Source: Allolobophora icterica (lineage: Eukaryota; Annelida; Clitellata; Crassiclitellata; Lumbricidae). From it: DNA of 64,000 nt. The position numbers and the translations under genes were made by a program. Below are positions 33,255 through 46,869 of this stretch, piece by piece (the first letter of the stretch is position 1; every line of letters begins with the position of its first letter). The DNA lies in assembly GCA_963556255.1 (NCBI GenBank), contig OY744616.1, positions 8,290,270 to 8,354,269 of the forward strand, read 5' to 3'. Under the pieces are notes generated by a model. That model made no database searches and was not told the DNA's origin. It was given only the letters and a program-made list of their open reading frames with translations.

Positions 33255-33561
33255 CAATACATACATGCATACATACACACATACATACATACATACATAC
33301 ATACATTATTATTATTCGTTTATTAGCTCCACATGTTGTCACACCGCAACATGGTACAAAACACAAGTTTGAAATAATAGAATGAAGAATTGCTTGACTG
33401 CAAATAAAAATGAATAACAGAGAAACCGGATTCTAATTTATGGCACCGTAGAGAACATACATACATACATACATATATACATACATACTTGCATACATAC
33501 ATACATTCATACGTACATGCGTACATACATACATACATACATACATACATACATACATACA

Positions 33562-33595
<34 letters not shown>

Positions 33596-33709
33596 CATAC
33601 AAACTTACAGACATACATGCATACATACATATATACATACATATATACATACATACATACATACATACATACATACATACATACATACATACATACATAC
33701 ATACATACA

Positions 33710-33743
<34 letters not shown>

Positions 33744-33775
33744 CATACATGCATACATACATACATACATACATT
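33255..33775. repeat. (CATA)n arrays
   Basis: Arrays at 33255-33306 and 33455-33775, with unclassified sequence between them. Confidence 0.92.
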
Positions 33776-33978
33776 ACTCATTATAGCGCACACACTTAGG
33801 CTATCGTTGGTATCGAAGACTACCAATGCCGTTGAACGGTGTTGATACGAATTTGACGAAGCGCATGTTGTAAGGATTAGTCCTCTCTTTGTCATCGTAA
33901 AGAGCAAAGCGGGAGAGGAATCGATTGATGTCAATCAAAGTACGAGATGTCAATCACTGAGATCCCTCAGTGATTAAG

Positions 33979-34180
33979 GCACGTTCGTTTGTGAGAAAAG
34001 AAACTCTACAGAAACAGTCTAAATTACCTCAATCACGTGTAGTTCAGTCACTTGTAAAGTGTGACATGGAGCTGCACCTATATAATTTCTACGTCCCCAT
34101 AAAAGTTTATCGCACAGCGACGTGCAAACTGTTTCAAACCAGAGAGTGCCATTTTCATTTCACTTGTTCGCGCGGCTCCT
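33979..34180 (+). repeat. Direct repeat, copy 1 (copy 2 at 35655-35840)
   Basis: Shared words include 'ggcacgttcgtt', 'cagtcacttgt.aagtgtga', 'acgtccccataa.agtt' and 'tcgcacagcgacgtg.aa'. Same orientation, about 1.7 kb apart, diverged. No retroviral coding sequence lies between. Confidence 0.65.
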
Positions 34181-34392
34181 TCCCAATGAGGCTACATATC
34201 AACTTTGTTCGCAACATAGGCCTACACAGTGCGCACATCTATATTTACATATATACGTGTAAACATAAACTCATTAAATACGTGCATACATAGAGGGTAC
34301 ATATACGCATACATTCACACACACACACACATATATATATATACATAGATACATATATACATGCATACATACATACATATATACATACACAC

Positions 34393-34665
34393 TTAGAAGA
34401 GAAGAACGGCAGTCTTTTAGGCGTGCTCTGTTATAGCCATGGGTATGTAAGCGACTTCATTTTCTTAGCCTCGGCATATAAGAGTGGATGGCCAGTTCTC
34501 TTCCTCGCCGCCTCATCTTCTAACCGACGGTTTAGGTCAGTGTACTCATTATAGCTGAGTTGGCCAGGCTTAGCAGACGAAGCAGAAATCTCAAACCGGG
34601 GATTTGAACCACCGGCCTCTCGATTGACAGTCTAACACGCTAACCACTACACTATCGAGCACCCC
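34393..34665 (-). mobile_element. S2 SINE, minus strand
   Basis: The reverse complement starts with a tRNA-like head ('gtgtagtggttagcgtgtta', GGTTCAAATCCC as B box). The body is the same as at 10215 and 46870. Confidence 0.75.
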
Positions 34666-35149
34666 ACATAGAGGCGTACATTAAATACGTACATATAAAC
34701 AAACGCAAATGCATTCGTATAATATATGCACACGCAAGCATATATAGTGTCACGTACATACATACGCAGTTCTAGTGTCTGATGTACGCAGACACTGATG
34801 TTAAAGTTGCGTGTGGAATTCTCGCCGACCCTTTCATATTCAATGTTCTGGTCTCTGGTTTCTATTATGTGGAAATCTATTTAAGCCGATCGCGTAGTTT
34901 CCCAACTGTTTATTTTGACTTCCTCTGCACGTGTCATGTATCATGTATCGTCGCGTGACCCACAAGATGACGTCCTGCACACGAAAAACAATTTGTTATG
35001 AGCTCTTTTTCAATTCAATCTTCAATTTCTGTTGAAAATCGAGTTTCCTTCTTTCAGCACTCTTTTTTGATTGGATCTTCTTACCCTACCCTTCTAACCC
35101 TTCTTATGCTACCCAAGTCCTACCCTGACTCATCTGTTCCTCCGCCTGC
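34666..35149. other. Unclassified spacer
   Basis: No gene; a short TACA/TATA-rich area and otherwise unique sequence. Confidence 0.35.
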
Positions 35150-35365
35150 CAATTCTTCTCGCCCTAAACGTCACACGCCTTAACAGATGCTCTGCCTTCT
35201 CTTGATCTGGCTCCTCTGGTAACCGGACTCGGACCTCCTTTGGTCAGCTCTTTGGAAAACTCACTCTGATTTGACGTAGTGCTCGCAAATACGCTGGTAT
35301 CCTGCGATTGTCTTTCGAAAAGCAATTTGGAAGTTTAGAGATTACGATTACAATCACGATTTTGT
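35150..35365 (+). mobile_element. S3 retroelement 3' end
   Basis: 'ggtaaccggactcggacctc', 'gctcgcaaatacgctggtat', ending 'gattacgattacaatcacga', as at 22165-22340. Confidence 0.6.
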
Positions 35366-35654
35366 ACATTTTCGTCGAGTAAGTACAACAGAAATGAACA
35401 AAATAGCGAGATTTGATAAAAGTATTTATCTCCCGCCGTTCTAGGTCTCTATAGTTTGTTCTCAAAATAACTTATTGCAATAATTAACGAATTGGTTACC
35501 GAACTAAAAATTAATAATTCTTTTCACGATTACGAGGGTTGATCTACAAACTAGTTCCAAGCACGGTAGCACCCGACAGAGAGGATCTCTTAACGAATAG
35601 TATCACATGCTCGACTATACGATCAACCGAGGTATAACCACACTGTTATAAAAG

Positions 35655-35840
35655 TGCGTTGTAGGCACGTTCGTTCGAAAGAAAAAAACTATTGAAACAA
35701 CCGAAAGTACTTCAGTCACTTGTGAAGTGTGATCACATGGAATATGCACCTGTCATTTTGACGTCCCCATAACAGTTCCTCGCACAGCGACGTGTAAATT
35801 GTTCCAAACCAGAGCGTGCGATTTTCATTTCTCTTGTTTT
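35655..35840 (+). repeat. Direct repeat, copy 2
   Basis: See copy 1 at 33979-34180. It runs straight into the polypyrimidine tract. Confidence 0.65.
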
Positions 35841-36155
35841 TTTTATTTCTCCTCCTCCTCCTCCTCCTCCTCCTCCTCCTCCTCCTCCTCGAGTTCTCGT
35901 CATCATCCTCCTCTTCCTTCTCTTCTTCTGTTCTACTCCTGTTCTTCGTTTGTTCTTCGTCTTTTCTTCTTCTTCCCCTCCTCTTCCTATATCCTTTCCT
36001 CCTCTTCTTCTTTTTTCTTCTTATTCTTTTTTTCTGCTTCTTCTTTTGTTCTTCTTCTCCTGTTCTTCTTCTTCTGTTCTTCTTCTTCCCCTCCTCTTCC
36101 TCTACCCCTTCCTCTTCTTCTTCTTCCTCTTCTTCTTCCTCGTCTTCTCGAGGTT
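35840..36155. repeat. CTC/TTC polypyrimidine tract
   Basis: About 315 bp of C and T with few interruptions. Confidence 0.9.
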
Positions 36156-36539
36156 TATATATTCAAAGCACAGTATTTATATGTTTCTAATAATTTCTGG
36201 GTCGTTATATGAGTTTCCTTCTTCAGCCGGAGACCAATAGCGATGAAATCGTTAACGGTGGAAAATAATTTCCTCCCAAAACAACGGTAAGCCCAGTTCG
36301 TGAATCTCGCAATCTCCCCGTCCACCCTAGGGACAGTCGTTGTCACCGTTGGGTTAATACAGATCACGCGCATTCGATATGTCATTTCGGCGCCTCACCC
36401 TCAGACGGAGGAGGGCAGAAATACGATTCGGGGTCATCAGAACCATCAGTACGTCGTCGTTCCCAGCGACCAGAATGATCATGATGATTGTTATAAGACG
36501 AAGTAGGAGTGGCAGGAGGTGGATAATAATTTTCGTTCA

Positions 36540-37025
<486 letters not shown>

Positions 37026-37801
37026 ATTGACGACGACGATGGCTACGACTTGGTTTTGATGCGACTTTCGCATGATGTTGTGTGCATTAGAGACTAGCGC
37101 GAAATAAGTTACTAATAGCAATTATTCTGATGATGATAATTATAATAACAACGATGTTGACGCATTGGACGATGAGGAGGAGGAGGATCAGGTGGTCGAT
37201 AATGATTTTACATTCAATGATAATTATGAGGACGTTGGTGGTCATGATGGCGGTGACGATGGCAAAGATGATGACGGTGATAATGACAATGATGATGACG
37301 CGCACAGTGATTTCTTTTCCCCTTGTTCACGTCTTCGGCAGATGAACTCATTTACTGCTAGTAATTGCCTCTCGATGGATCACTTTTTCTTCACAACATC
37401 GTAGATCAGGAGTGGCACCACCGCCGCCGCCGAGAGGTACAGCTGGAACCCGGTGTAAGTGTTTGGATGACCTTGTAAAGGAGGGATCGATTACAGGAGC
37501 GATTTCGCCGAATTTTATAGTGCATTTGCTTGTTTTGTAGCGCAATAGAAAGCTTTCTTAACTACGCTGTTCCAAACTCGGCCACATTTCCTGACTACTA
37601 ATGCTCTTAGTCGATGGAAAACCCAAAAATAATTTTCAATTGAAGAGAATTCAACCAAATGTCGATGCACCCACCTACTGCCATTAAGAAGAAGCTACAA
37701 AAGTTTCTGTTTACAGATAATTGTGTAATAAGCATTAAAAGACATTTTAAGAAGTTATGCAGCTTGTAACTAAGGTATCACTGAGACTCGAGTCTCTACG
37801 T
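37026..37801. other. Unclassified spacer after the GAT array
   Basis: Diverged GAT words to about 37310, then unique sequence with a short GCC run at 37420. No gene seen. Confidence 0.4.
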
Positions 37802-38453
<652 letters not shown>

Positions 38454-38461
38454 CTCTACGT

Positions 38462-39110
38462 CAAGATAGTAGATATTTTCGGATTTAGTGGTCTAGTCTA
38501 TGGTTACGATACATGTTTTCAAGCAGTTGTTCTCTTCGAGGGGACAACATCCCGTACTGTTTAACAGAAAAAGCTTTTTGTGACGTACTTAAAAAGCTCT
38601 GTATTAAGCACCTCGATACATACATACATAAAAACGTTGATCTGCAAAAGTAGACATAGCCTACCGAGAAGGACTTATAGACATACGCAGAAGCGGACAC
38701 GATGAAACGCAGACATTTTACCAGCATATTAGTTGATTTCGTCTGCGACAATTTTACCCAAAGGCACAGGAATTATTTTTATAATTGCCATTGCTCGGTC
38801 GGTAAGGCTTGCTGCTAGCCTGCACGTAGATGTTTGGGCGGACGGACGGATGGATAGATGGGGAGGGTGGATTAACGGATGTCTTGGCAGTGGAAGGAGT
38901 AGTTTGGTAGCGGTTGGAGCTCACGAGATGGAGCAATTAACGCCTTCGATGTACCAAGACAACGCCTCGGGATTGTTGAGTGGGATTAGCATTCAGTAAC
39001 GCCATTGCAGTAATAACGGCCACGATTTAACTGTTGCTGCTCTACAATCGGAATCGAGTATATTCGATTTCAAGTCCAACTGCGTCATTTTCGCATTTCA
39101 AATCTGCATA
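38462..39110. other. Unclassified spacer
   Basis: No gene or repeat identified. Confidence 0.35.
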
Positions 39111-39119
39111 GGTGAAATA

Positions 39120-39395
39120 CAATACAATACAATACAACTGTATCTGATACAATACAATACAACTGTATTTGATACAATAAATACAACTGTTTTTATATGC
39201 TCTCCTTCCAAAGTTCAGAAGTGCACTGTGACACGACCTTACGGCAGAACAACGATGGCGCTGAGCAATTGTGAGTGAAGGACTTGCTCAAGGTCCGTAT
39301 ACACAGTACACAGTCACCGCCTGAGTAAAGGATCAAACTCGTACTCTTCGAGTTACGGGCTGAGCGCTCTATCCATTATGGCTGCCGTGCCCCAT
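39120..39395 (-). mobile_element. S1 SINE, minus strand, near full length
   Basis: AATAC tail repeats at the left, then 'gatggcgctgagcaattgtg', 'ttgctcaaggtccgtataca' and the complement of a tRNA-like head 'gctctatccattatggctgc'. Confidence 0.75.
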
Positions 39396-39734
39396 AAAAG
39401 GTCAAACCACCAGGCGTACAGTTGTCAGGAATTTCAGCAGCGCGTGAGTAGCGAAAGCTCTCGTATACTCATGCGCTGTCTGGTTGCACAAACAGTCACT
39501 GTTGCATATGGCAATAGATTAATGTGGCCTCTTAGAGTTCAACCGTAAAAGATCAAATGGGAAGGTAACACAAGTAAGCTTAGTCACAGATTCTGATACT
39601 CGCTTGAGTTTATGTATGCATGTGTGTATTTACTCATGTATATATGTATGCATGTATGTATGTATGTATGTATGTTTGCATGTATATATGTGTGTAACTA
39701 TGCATGTATGTATGTACACATGTATGTACTTAAT

Positions 39735-39880
39735 AAGTACCTCAATCGATTAATCAATCAAGCAAATCAATCAATAAGATCAATCAAACAAATCAATCAA
39801 TTAGATCAATCAGTTATCTAACTAATAAATCAATTAACCAATCAATTAATCAATCAATCAATTAATCATTCAAATAAAAA
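39735..39880. repeat. CAAT-type degenerate repeat
   Basis: ATCAATCAA/TTAATCAATCA words repeated over about 140 bp, preceded by GTAT repeats at 39610-39720. Confidence 0.75.
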
Positions 39881-40366
39881 TAAAAGAGATTTATGCATTC
39901 AAGTGCTTTTCCTAAAATCGTTGTTTTTTGATGCGTGTGTGCTGTTTCACTGGTTGAAGAAGACCAGATCACAGTCATTTTTACGACATTTTTGATCGAT
40001 TGTATTACATAATCGAAGTTTTTGAAAAATTCCAGCCCCGGTTTTCGCTAACGGCAATTTATCCTAAATAATTCACTTTTCTTGACTTCTTTATTCTCAT
40101 TCTCTCGTTCATGATTCTTTATTCAATTTATAAAGCGGCACTGTGCCTGCAAGGAATAATACTGATCTGTTTCAACTTGCATATCAACCGCAGTCCAAGT
40201 TGACTCTCCTGAGTCCTGCCCTACTGGATTTCGTCTGCCATGGGCGCTTTCACTGGTTTTATTTTGACTAAGGCCTCATGTGAAGCGACCATAGTTAGTG
40301 CCCTGTGATTACGGATAGATTATCTTGGACACTGGTCGAAGTAAGCTACATTGGATAGAGCAGAGG

Positions 40367-40610
40367 TTTTCAAACTTCATTTTATTGTACCACTAGGTAA
40401 AAAAATCGAATGTTGATACAAAGGTCATATCGAAAAAACAACAGGCGAGCGCAGAGTCCCCTTGCAATTAGCGTAGGACCGTAGGTTGACAAATTAAAAA
40501 ATTAATACATAATTTTAAGAATGCAATCTTTTTTAACCTTTTCGCGTACCATGCACTTAGCGACACCTGGCGCACCGCTAGTGGTACGCGTACCACCGTT
40601 TGGTAAGAGC
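40367..40610. mobile_element. Probable degenerate hAT element
   Basis: Starts CAGAGGTTTTCAAACT with 'gtaccactag' nearby and has 'ctagtggtacgcgtaccacc' near the other end, a pattern common in hAT elements. No 8-bp duplication found, so the borders are uncertain. Confidence 0.4.
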
Positions 40611-40913
40611 GTAGGCTGCGTTCCATGCAACTTTGCGTGATAATGCGTGCGTTTGCAGTTCGCGTTCCGATGCTGGCTTATTTCAGAGGTTTAAATCTGG
40701 ATCTACCACGGGGACCTTAAATAGCGTGGCACCCATTCAAACGGGCAGCGGTGGTGAAGGATCTCAACGGATAAATTCATTGAAAAAGAAAACGTGTACA
40801 CTTACATAGAAGAATTGTGCACTATAACGACGAAATCATAAATTCATAATCATGATGTGTTGTTACTATGGTAGTATAATTATTGAGCGAACATACAGGG
40901 CCTACACTAAAAT

Positions 40914-41069
<156 letters not shown>

Positions 41070-41711
41070 TCTTTTCTTTAAGCGCCTGCTAACCGCACTG
41101 CGCTGTACAGTGAACATACATATAGTAGAAACGGCAGGCACGCAGGGCGTCTTACATACATGTATACAGTAGAAGCACATGATAACAGTTTTACAGAAGT
41201 CGAATATAACTGTTTTTAAAATATGATAAAGCTTCTCGAATTTACATGATTTTTATTAAGCTTATTATTCATTTTACAAACATTTTGACGCGCGCTAAAT
41301 CACACAGAAATGCGAATCTGAGGCGCGGTTACACAGACATCAGGATGATCAGGTGAAGAGCAGTTAGATATCCAGATGTTCTAAATTCAATGAGAAATAG
41401 TGAGATTTGAGCGTTTCATAGAGGAAGAGATGGAGTTCGCACATCGAACAGACATTCAAAACATTTCATTGCTACAATCGTAATCTTAATATCTATTGTA
41501 ATTATTACAGCTGTATATATGACACCTGATGGCAAAGGCCTGTCTTCAATGTTCGAGAAAATGTAATCTGAAAATCTAGTGCATAGGAATCGTTGTCTCT
41601 TTTCTAAACTTCCTCCTCCCTTAATCCTAAAAGACCATTCGCAGTAGACTTCATTCTCAACCTAACATAACTTTGGACTTAAGAGGTATTGCGTTTTATT
41701 TCGCCCTACAG

Positions 41712-41780
41712 GTCTTACCAGCGCAGACACTGAACATGTCGAGGACGTTCTGAAAACTCACCTGATTAAGAAAAGGAACG
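41712..41780 (+). CDS. Candidate second coding exon of the secreted peptide
   Basis: Acceptor 'ttatttcgccctacag', donor G|GTACGT; 69 bp, phase 1 in and out. With the split Gly it reads LTSADTEHVEDVLKTHLIKK then RN. The KKR tribasic site is typical of prohormone cleavage. The fit to the 32431 exon rests on phase and content only. Confidence 0.33.
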
Positions 41781-42438
41781 GTACGTATGGTGAACGTTTC
41801 GCAACTGATAGAATTCTTAAATTGAGACATTCCCATGCAACGTGGACCCGAATGGGGCAATGAAGGAAAGATATTGCGACAGAGAATCTCCTTAGAAACA
41901 AGAGGTTTCAATGGAATGAATGTCCCCCAATTTAATGCGACGCATTCCAAAAGTCTTTCGGCCTCCGGTTCCAACTCTTCTGGTCGGGAATCTGCATAGT
42001 TGGATTTCAAACATTAAAGTGGTCTGTAAAAGCGTTTTGGGCTATCTACAATTCCATAAATTGGGCTACACGTATAATGGACTTTCCACATGCTGAATTG
42101 ACCTTGACCTGGAGCTCGTTGGGTGATCCGGTGTCCCGATAAGGTAGACCTTGACGTGGTAAATTGGTTTAGTTCCTCAGTGAGGATGTTGTCAATTGTT
42201 TTATTATCAAAATAAACTTTTGTTAATTATTGAGCAGTTGTCAAATGTAAAAAAATAACTGTAAACTCGTCAATTGTCAAGGAAGTTCGTCATTGTCAAT
42301 TGTTTCGATATTGATCCGTCACCATGGACCTACTTTGTTACATTCGCATGCTAATTTGATGCTTCTTTTTGAAACCTTTACTTATTTTATATTGGAAGTC
42401 GTGCCGCATATCTCAGTTGGTATGGTCTGCCTATTATA

Positions 42439-42485
<47 letters not shown>

Positions 42486-42613
42486 CATCAATATAATATA
42501 TATAATATTAATGAAGATATTGATGATGACGATGATAATGACGTAGTTGATGATGGTGAAGATGAAGATTATGTGGGTGATTATGAGGATGCTTCTATTT
42601 CTTTGTTCTGTAG

Positions 42614-42649
42614 CCTGGTGGAGTAAGAAATCTGTCGACGACGATGATG
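42614..42649 (+). CDS. Candidate third small exon (36 bp)
   Basis: Strong pyrimidine tract and acceptor 'tttctttgttctgtag'; donor G|GTAAAT; phase 1 in and out. After the RN of the previous exon it reads AWWSKKSVDDDD with another dibasic KK. No family recognised. An (AT)n array at 42434-42482 lies just upstream. Confidence 0.25.
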
Positions 42650-42659
42650 GTAAATATTT

Positions 42660-43075
42660 AACATGTCTTCACATTGTTTCTTTAGTAGCCTAATGCGATG
42701 TGGTGTAACATGATGTGATCATGATGTCATGCAATGCGAACGAAAAGTGATGACAACATGCTGTCTTGCAATGCAATGCCGTGTAAGGGAGTAGTGCGAT
42801 GTTACACAGTATTAAGTTTAATCACATCTGATGGGCATCTCGTAACATGCTGTCTAATGTTAAATCATGCGACATAATGTGATGTGAGGTCAGAATGTGA
42901 CACAGTGCGAGGTTTCATGTGATATAATGAGAAGTAATATATTTAATCAAGTGTAATATATGTTATCAGGTGTAACATGTGTATTGTGTAATCAGGAAAC
43001 ATACGTATTCATGTGTAATATATGTAATCAGGTGTCATATATGTAATCAGGTGTAATGTCATGCAGCTAATCTTA
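42660..43075. repeat. Cryptic low-complexity repeat (ATGTGATG / GGTGTAAT)
   Basis: Degenerate words such as 'gtaatcaggtgtaatatatg' recur without strict period. Confidence 0.6.
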
Positions 43076-43109
43076 CCTTAACTTGATTCTTCTTAGCCTG
43101 TATTGGCTT

Positions 43110-43134
43110 TCTCATGATCATCATGATCATCATG

Positions 43135-43169
<35 letters not shown>

Positions 43170-43345
43170 GATCATCATCATCATCATCATGATCATCATC
43201 ATCATCATCGTCATCATCATCATCATCATCATCATGATCATGATCATCATCATCATCATCATGATCATCATCATCATCATCGTCATCATCATCATCATCA
43301 TCATCATGATCATGACCATCATCATCATCATCGCCATCATCATCA
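43110..43345. repeat. (CAT)n array with CATGAT variants
   Basis: About 235 bp; two internal blocks of about 69 bp repeat with the same ATGATC/GTC interruptions. Poly-His and poly-Met ORFs are artefacts. Confidence 0.93.
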
Positions 43346-43439
43346 TGTGACTTATAGAAGGCAGAATGAGGAGAAGAAAATGAAGACTTGATTTTACATT
43401 GCCTTTTTCACAACCATACGTTACTTAACACAGTCTTAG

Positions 43440-44145
43440 TATATGGAGCCATTTTTTGACAGAGTCAGCCGACCAATCAGTGATAAGATATGCTTATCTT
43501 CAACACCAGCCTCTGCAGAAACCAACGCCAGCGGAATTAGGTCAGTTCGTAACCTTTCAATTAGGTCGGTTCGTAACTCGCCCTGGATTGACAACATATC
43601 ACTTATGCTCAGCCACAATCAAATCAACAGCCTTCTGCTTTGATCTAATAAAATCTTGCGGCTTCTAAAGCGCCACTATCATAAATGTACATACATTCAT
43701 TCATAGATGTTTTCACACATACATATATACATAAACGTACATACACACTCACTCACACGCACACACATCGATAGCGTGCGGACGGTATGTGATAGTGAGA
43801 CGTGGAACAGTGGATAGGGTTTCAGTCGCTTGGGATTCAGTTTTGACATACCAGATCTCAAAGGCTGCTCCTCGTCTCACCTTTGACCCCTTTGAGCTTC
43901 CTAGAGTGGTAAGCAATATTTTGGTCCGCAGAGTTTCAGCGTCGTGTGAGGGCGAAACAACCACAGACTGAGCTATTACTACTAAGGCAAACTAGACCAC
44001 CGTTGACTAATCTAGACTAGACTTGGGTTAGAGTTGACTTGACAGAAGACTTGAGGATTTGATTTGACTGTATCAAAATAAACTAAACTGAGCTTTGTTC
44101 TATCGTCTTCATGTGATTGTATCTAGACAATTATTAATTATTATT
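43440..44145. other. Unclassified spacer
   Basis: Contains an 'attaggtc.gttcgtaac' pair at about 43536-43578, and TACA/CACA words at 43690-43765. No gene assigned. Confidence 0.35.
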
Positions 44146-44149
44146 ATTA

Positions 44150-44345
44150 ATGATTCTTATTATTAATTAATTGGTAGCCTCGCTCCCTTCGCGGCAAGCG
44201 TCTAGTGCACAGGGCAACAGGTTAAGACTTGCCCTTTCCAGATTGTTCTTCACACAATTACATGCCTATGTCTTGCGCACTAATCTTCTCGACATTGACC
44301 TCATTAAAGCTTAGCTGATGCATTGCGAATTAGACACCGGGTAGA
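44150..44345. mobile_element. LINE-B fragments, partly head to head
   Basis: 'gtctagtgcacagggcaaca' at the left and 'gctgatgcattgcgaattag' at the right are opposite orientations of the LINE-B 3' end. Confidence 0.5.
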
Positions 44346-44389
44346 TAGAAGTTATTAATTAATTAATTATTTAATTATCTCCCTGGGTC

Positions 44390-44583
44390 TGTCCGTTCTG
44401 CTGAGTCGCTTGTGTCATTTCGTTCTCAACGTAAAACTTGTCTCTTTCAAATTGCTTATCAACTCTAGGCTGCCTCTGTGTCATACGTACTGATCTTCTG
44501 GATATTGATCTCATTACGGTTTGGTTTTGGTGTGCCATCGGTTGATGCCTTAGGCATTTGACACCGGCGCAATAGAATTTACA
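44390..44583 (+). mobile_element. LINE-B 3' end
   Basis: The plus-strand frame gives text like SFRSQ.KTCLFQIAYQL, the last residues of a CR1/L2-type LINE, then 'ttggtgtgccatcggttgat' and 'tgacaccggcgcaatagaat'. A hAT element is inserted at its end. Confidence 0.65.
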
Positions 44584-44591
44584 GTCTAGAC

Positions 44592-44948
44592 CAGTGGTTT
44601 TCAACCGAGGTTCCCCGGAACCATTAGTTTTCGCGGGCGTCGGCCGGAGGTTCCGCGGCAGTTCAGTATAAAAAATTTAAAAAACGCCAACCGAATTTAC
44701 AAAAGGATTAGCAATTAGCAGAATTCTTCACAGCTTTCAGTCATTCTTGGTTGATACAATATTATTCGATTTTAAAATAATTAACGTTATTACGTGATTA
44801 TCCCAACATCAGGTCTACAAGTTAATATTGGGGCCCTACATTTAAGTCTTATTTCTTGAAAAATTGGACCGGTAAAACACGCTGGATTCCGTGAGCAGTT
44901 GCGTGTTTTGTGTAAGGTTCCTTCACTATAATGGCTGAAAATCCGCTG
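44592..44948. mobile_element. hAT-like non-autonomous element (357 bp)
   Basis: Starts CAGTGGTTTTCAACC and ends GGCTGAAAATCCGCTG. Flanks GTCTAGAC (44584-44591) and GTCTAGAG (44949-44956) match at 7 of 8 positions. Confidence 0.8.
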
Positions 44949-45544
44949 GTCTAGAGTCTAGACAAAGACCAAAAATGGCAACTGTTCTAGACCTCGGGCG
45001 TGTCAACCATGTGGTGAGTGTTTCCCTGTGGCAGGTCGAAACGAAATGTCCTTCATTATTAACAAGCTTTGGATTAGCAGTCTGCTTTTCAGCGGACGTT
45101 GAGGACCAGGAGTTTCGACAGTCGTCTTGCGTTGTCACGGCAGAAAGAACTCTCAGGAGTTTCCTTAAACATGCGCTGTAAATATGCGCAGTTACGACAT
45201 TACGATTTGCGATTACGAATGGTGTCTGACTTGACGCAGAAAATGACTTCAACCAACTTTGCATGACCTAAAGCTGACGTACATGCATACATACATGCAC
45301 ATTTACATTCATACATTCATTATTATTTTTTTCTTTGTACTCAATGAGTTTTCGCCGTATTGTTGACTCAAATAAATAGACATTACATGCATACATGTCA
45401 TACATGCATGCATACATACATTAAATATATATAATAGATATCTAATCTTACGTACAAGTGGTTGTGTTTCTCTCTCCCTGAGTCCGTTTGTCCACCTGTC
45501 TGTTTGTCTTCTTATCTATTGTTCTTCAAATCAAATCGACCAAC

Positions 45545-45808
45545 ATGAACCCGGATGTGATGGTATGTATCGTGTACAGCTTGCTACAGGCAGCGTTGTT
45601 TGGCCAACCGAAGAGCCTGCGAAGAAAGTTGGATCTCGACGCTGTTGAACGACTGTCAAACGAAGACGAAGCTCTGCGTCCGGAAGTGCTTCACGAGGAA
45701 AACCGGAAGTTCCGGTCCAGACGACAACACGTCGAACTTCGACTGAACAGCAACGCCCGGTCGAGATGTAGTCACAGATGTTCTATCTTGAGAGTTCCGT
45801 GTGATTAA
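45545..45808 (+). CDS. Small Cys-containing ORF, possible terminal exon of a secreted peptide
   Basis: An 87-codon frame from ATG 45545 to TAA 45808, in balanced base composition free of simple repeats. It begins MNPDVMVCIVYSLLQAALFG (weak hydrophobic start), has a charged middle with LRRKLDLDAVERLSNEDEAL and basic sites (RKFRSRR), and ends SRCSHRCSILRVPCD. An AATAAA lies at 45909-45914, 101 bp after the stop. An acceptor-like 'cttgctacag' before GCAGCG at 45591 means it could instead be a last exon in the same frame. The layout (spacer, basic sites, short Cys-bounded C-terminus) resembles peptide hormone precursors; I cannot name one. Confidence 0.35.
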   Translation: MNPDVMVCIVYSLLQAALFGQPKSLRRKLDLDAVERLSNEDEALRPEVLHEENRKFRSRRQHVELRLNSNARSRCSHRCSILRVPCD

Positions 45809-45908
45809 CCTAGCGTCGGTTTTTCGATATATAGTCTGTTGCAGGCTTAGTCAGCTCAGAATTGGAATGTCGAGATCTTCGAATTTCTTTTTCGTTTATT
45901 ACTGGTTT

Positions 45909-45914
45909 AATAAA
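45909..45914 (+). terminator. Candidate polyadenylation signal AATAAA
   Basis: Canonical hexamer 101 bp downstream of the stop of the 45545-45808 frame. Confidence 0.35.
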
Positions 45915-46009
45915 AGATTATGTTCTAATGTATGCAAGACCTGCGAATTAAAAAAGAGACATTTATTTGGCAATCTCTAAAGCTTATTAAAAATGAGCTT
46001 TAGATTTTG

Positions 46010-46480
46010 GAACACGATTCCTGTATCTGTACGTTTTGCTCAGTCGCTTATGACAATTCGTTGAAACCCTTTTCAGAATAATTATTATTGCTTATTCACC
46101 CAGGGCCGTTTTAAGGTCGTAGCAGATCACAGGCACTCTTGTATTCGTAGACCCCAACCTAACTGTCAACTCTGCGTTAAAGTTAAACGCATTCACATTA
46201 GCTTAAGTTAAACCGTTTCAGTATAAAAGTTATACAGTTCTTTGCAATTTTCCTTTTACCATTTCCAATATCTCATTTTCAGATTTTCAGACCTTCATAG
46301 ACCTCTGAAAGTTTCCTAGATCCTACGCACAGTGACTACTGTGCCTATTGGATGAGACGGCCCTGTATTCACCATAGGGTGCCTCTCTGTCTTGCGGACC
46401 GATCTTCTGGATGTTGACCTGATACGGCTGGGTTTTTGGTGCACTATCGGTTGATTATTTGAGCAGAGGTTATTAATTAA
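46010..46480 (+). mobile_element. LINE-B 3' end split by a hAT-like element
   Basis: LINE-B text runs to 'cttattcacc' at 46100 and resumes at 46366 with 'tattcaccatagggtgcctc', on to 'gcactatcggttgatt'. Confidence 0.7.
46101..46365. mobile_element. hAT-like non-autonomous element (265 bp)
   Basis: Ends CAGGGCCGTTTTA and TGAGACGGCCCTG; perfect 8-bp duplication TATTCACC at 46093-46100 and 46366-46373. Confidence 0.88.
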
Positions 46481-46865
46481 CAATTTACAATTAATGAGTT
46501 TTAGATGCTGCTGGTCTCTATGTTCATTTGCTTAAACCAAAGAATGTAAGAACTTTGAACCACGATGAAGAGTTTGATGGTTTCTTAGTGACTTTATTAG
46601 TTCTCTTATAATAATAACGTTCCTAATATGCTAAATCTAGTTTGTTATTCGTCGTCTTTATGAAAAACAATATAATATTATCCAAGTAGTATTCGCCCTC
46701 TGGCGATTCACACAGAAGCTTCCTATTGCCGACCGCTCTGTTCACCAGGTGGAGCCACGTGAGAGTTACAGCCTCACTCGAAGTGGCGCAATATGAATTT
46801 GCAATTACCATTACCAGGTGAGGGTGTGCGTTAGAAATATAGTTTTGCAAATTGTTGCTGTCAAA
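46481..46865. other. Unclassified spacer
   Basis: No gene seen. Confidence 0.35.
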
Positions 46866-46869
46866 AGCC

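Noticed and set aside
41510..41567. Possible alternative last exon after the signal-peptide exon (acceptor attattacag)
   Set aside because: It would fit phase 1 and stop quickly, but has nothing to prefer it over the 41712 exon, which has both splice sites and prohormone-like content.
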